This document shows, one piece after another, positions 62,715 to 64,000 of a DNA stretch of 64,000 nucleotides. Both the position numbers and the translations under genes were made by a program. The DNA is from Clostridioides difficile (GTDB lineage: Bacteria > Bacillota > Clostridia > Peptostreptococcales > Peptostreptococcaceae), in the NCBI RefSeq assembly GCF_001299635.1, contig NZ_JRHN01000031.1:372001-436000 (forward strand). Direction: 5' to 3'. Below the pieces are notes generated by a model, which saw only the letters and a program-made list of their open reading frames with translations, had not been told where the DNA came from and searched no databases. Within the stretch, counting starts at the first letter, position 1; each line of letters opens with the position of its first letter.

Positions 62715-63951
62715 TCCAGAAGTGAAGAGGTTTTTCAGTAAGTATATTGTTTTGATGTTTGTTGCTATTACTATATCTATTGGGTTTAGTATAATCAATA
62801 TGAATATAACTAAAGGTATGATTGTAAAAAATAATCAAGCTATAATAGGAACACTGTCTAGTAAATATCCAAATTTAGAAAGAGAGATAGTAGATATAAT
62901 AACTCAAGGAAAGTCTATAAGAAATATAGACTATGGAGAGAAAATATTAAGTAAGTATAATTATGATAAATCTATTAAAATAAACACTGAGCCTATAATT
63001 TCTAAATTAGTTTTAGATACGATAAAAATAAATATAATCTTGGTATGTATAATATTTATTTTAATATTTATATTGGTTGTTAGCTATTTTAAAGTAATGT
63101 ACAATGATTTATCAGATATGACTAAGTATGTTTACTATAGTTCAGAAGGAAAACCATTTGATATGAAAAATAAAAATCAAGAAGGTCAGGTAGGTCTTTT
63201 AAAAACTGAACTATTGAAGATGACGACAATTCTTAATGAAAAGGTTGAACTTTTAAAATCAGAAAAAATATTTTTAAATAATACAATCTCTGATATATCA
63301 CATCAATTAAAAACTCCTATGACTTCTTTAATAATGTTGAATGACTTGTTATATAATGATATACCATGCGAAGTAAAAATTGATTTTTTGGATAAGATAA
63401 AGAATCAACTAAATAGAATGGACTGGCTGATTAAAAGTATGCTTAAACTATCAAAAGTAGAAGCAAAAGTGATAAAGTTTAAAAAAGATAAGATAAAATT
63501 TAGTGAACTTATACATAGAGCAATACAACCAATGAAAATACCTATGGAAATTAAAAATCAAAAATTAACTATAGAAGGAAATGATAATGTATCTTATATT
63601 GGTGATATTGATTGGTCTGTGGAAGCATTAGTGAATATAATTAAAAATTGTATAGAGCATACTCCTGAATTTGGAAATATAAGTATGACATATAAAGAAA
63701 ATCCATTATTTTCTGAACTAATAATAAAAGATGATGGTGAGGGAATAGATAAAAAAGATATACCACATATATTTAAACGATTTTATAGAGGAAAGAGTAG
63801 TTCAAAAGAAGATAGTGTAGGCATAGGTCTTGCAATGTCAAAATCCATAATAGAAAGCCAAAATGGAGATATCTATGTAAATAGTGAAAAAGGAAAAGGA
63901 ACAGAATTCCATATAATATTTCATAAAATGTATGCTGATAATAGTGACTAA
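62701..63951 (+). CDS. Sensor histidine kinase
   Basis: The protein is 416 residues from the ATG at 62701, six bases after AGGAAGTG; a GTG at 62692 is in the site. It has two membrane helices (about 14-35 and 108-130) with an extracellular part of about 70 residues, a HAMP-like linker, the DHp domain with the phospho-His in DISHQLKTPMTSL (about 200) and an HATPase domain with the N box IIKNCIEHT, then DDGEGIDKKDIPHIFKRFYRG and GIGLAMSKSI. It is the partner of the upstream response regulator. The signal is unknown; the small extracellular domain is unlike the intramembrane BceS type. Confidence 0.92.
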   Translation: MFLYNPEVKRFFSKYIVLMFVAITISIGFSIINMNITKGMIVKNNQAIIGTLSSKYPNLEREIVDIITQGKSIRNIDYGEKILSKYNYDKSIKINTEPIISKLVLDTIKINIILVCIIFILIFILVVSYFKVMYNDLSDMTKYVYYSSEGKPFDMKNKNQEGQVGLLKTELLKMTTILNEKVELLKSEKIFLNNTISDISHQLKTPMTSLIMLNDLLYNDIPCEVKIDFLDKIKNQLNRMDWLIKSMLKLSKVEAKVIKFKKDKIKFSELIHRAIQPMKIPMEIKNQKLTIEGNDNVSYIGDIDWSVEALVNIIKNCIEHTPEFGNISMTYKENPLFSELIIKDDGEGIDKKDIPHIFKRFYRGKSSSKEDSVGIGLAMSKSIIESQNGDIYVNSEKGKGTEFHIIFHKMYADNSD

Positions 63952-64000
63952 TCTGTAATATTTAATTCACTTTATAGTAATAGCTAAAGTCTAATATATG

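Overview
The window looks like a chromosomal segment of Clostridioides difficile, or a very close relative. The DNA is AT-rich, Shine-Dalgarno sequences are strong, and TTG and GTG starts are common. It encodes a CotE-type spore-coat protein (peroxiredoxin fused to a GH18 chitinase, a combination I know only from C. difficile), a PdaA-type cortex deacetylase, and the diguanylate cyclase I recognise as DccA (CD1420). Gene order also fits my memory of the strain 630 CD1410-CD1460 region. I recalled the species name and locus names; I did not search for them.

Layout. 0.3-8.4 kb: metabolism and transport, including a sigma-54 activator divergent from a drug/metabolite transporter with a textbook -24/-12 promoter, a radical SAM protein, a PP-loop ATPase and a MATE pump. 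8.4-11 kb: a small accessory patch with a frameshifted integrase tail, a Cro/C1 regulator with a membrane protein, and DUF1835 and DUF4145 proteins. 11.2-19 kb: a cyclic-di-GMP block on the minus strand, with a sugar-binding lipoprotein translationally coupled to a membrane EAL phosphodiesterase, then DccA, then a second EAL protein. 19.8-26.3 kb: two MerR regulators, an exported agmatine-deiminase-like enzyme under a MerR-type 19-bp-spacer promoter, MgtC, an HxlR regulator with a cysteine hydrolase, a 44-residue small protein and a GNAT enzyme. 26.3-33.4 kb: spore and nucleic-acid genes (pdaA, a DinG-like exonuclease-helicase, RNase H, cotE).

33.6-44.9 kb: envelope and surface genes (TPR proteins, a VanW protein, LrgAB, YitT, MORN repeats, a CAP-domain protein, a polysaccharide deacetylase) and a lone Fis-type regulator. 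44.9-51.4 kb: a tightly packed folate pathway with pabA-pabB-pabC, a nucleotidyltransferase-like gene, folE-folP-folB-folK and a short DAHP synthase. Together these supply chorismate, p-aminobenzoate and the pterin, and join them into dihydropteroate. 51.6-57.3 kb: the macromolecular-synthesis operon dnaG-rpoD (with both sigma-A-like and sigma-H-like promoters), then trmK, a Nif3-like gene and a flavodoxin-like gene. 57.3-64 kb: a PNPOx-like flavoprotein, a tryptophan T-box leader with a TrpP transporter, an HD protein, a GntR regulator with a membrane partner, and an OmpR-type two-component system at the right edge.

There is no CRISPR array, rRNA, tRNA or intact mobile element. The most interesting items are the lipoprotein/phosphodiesterase coupling, the sigma-54 control region with its 24-bp palindrome, the apparent AUU start of the 37.9-kb TPR gene, and the small protein at 25.1 kb. 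I saw no obvious unknown multi-gene defence system.
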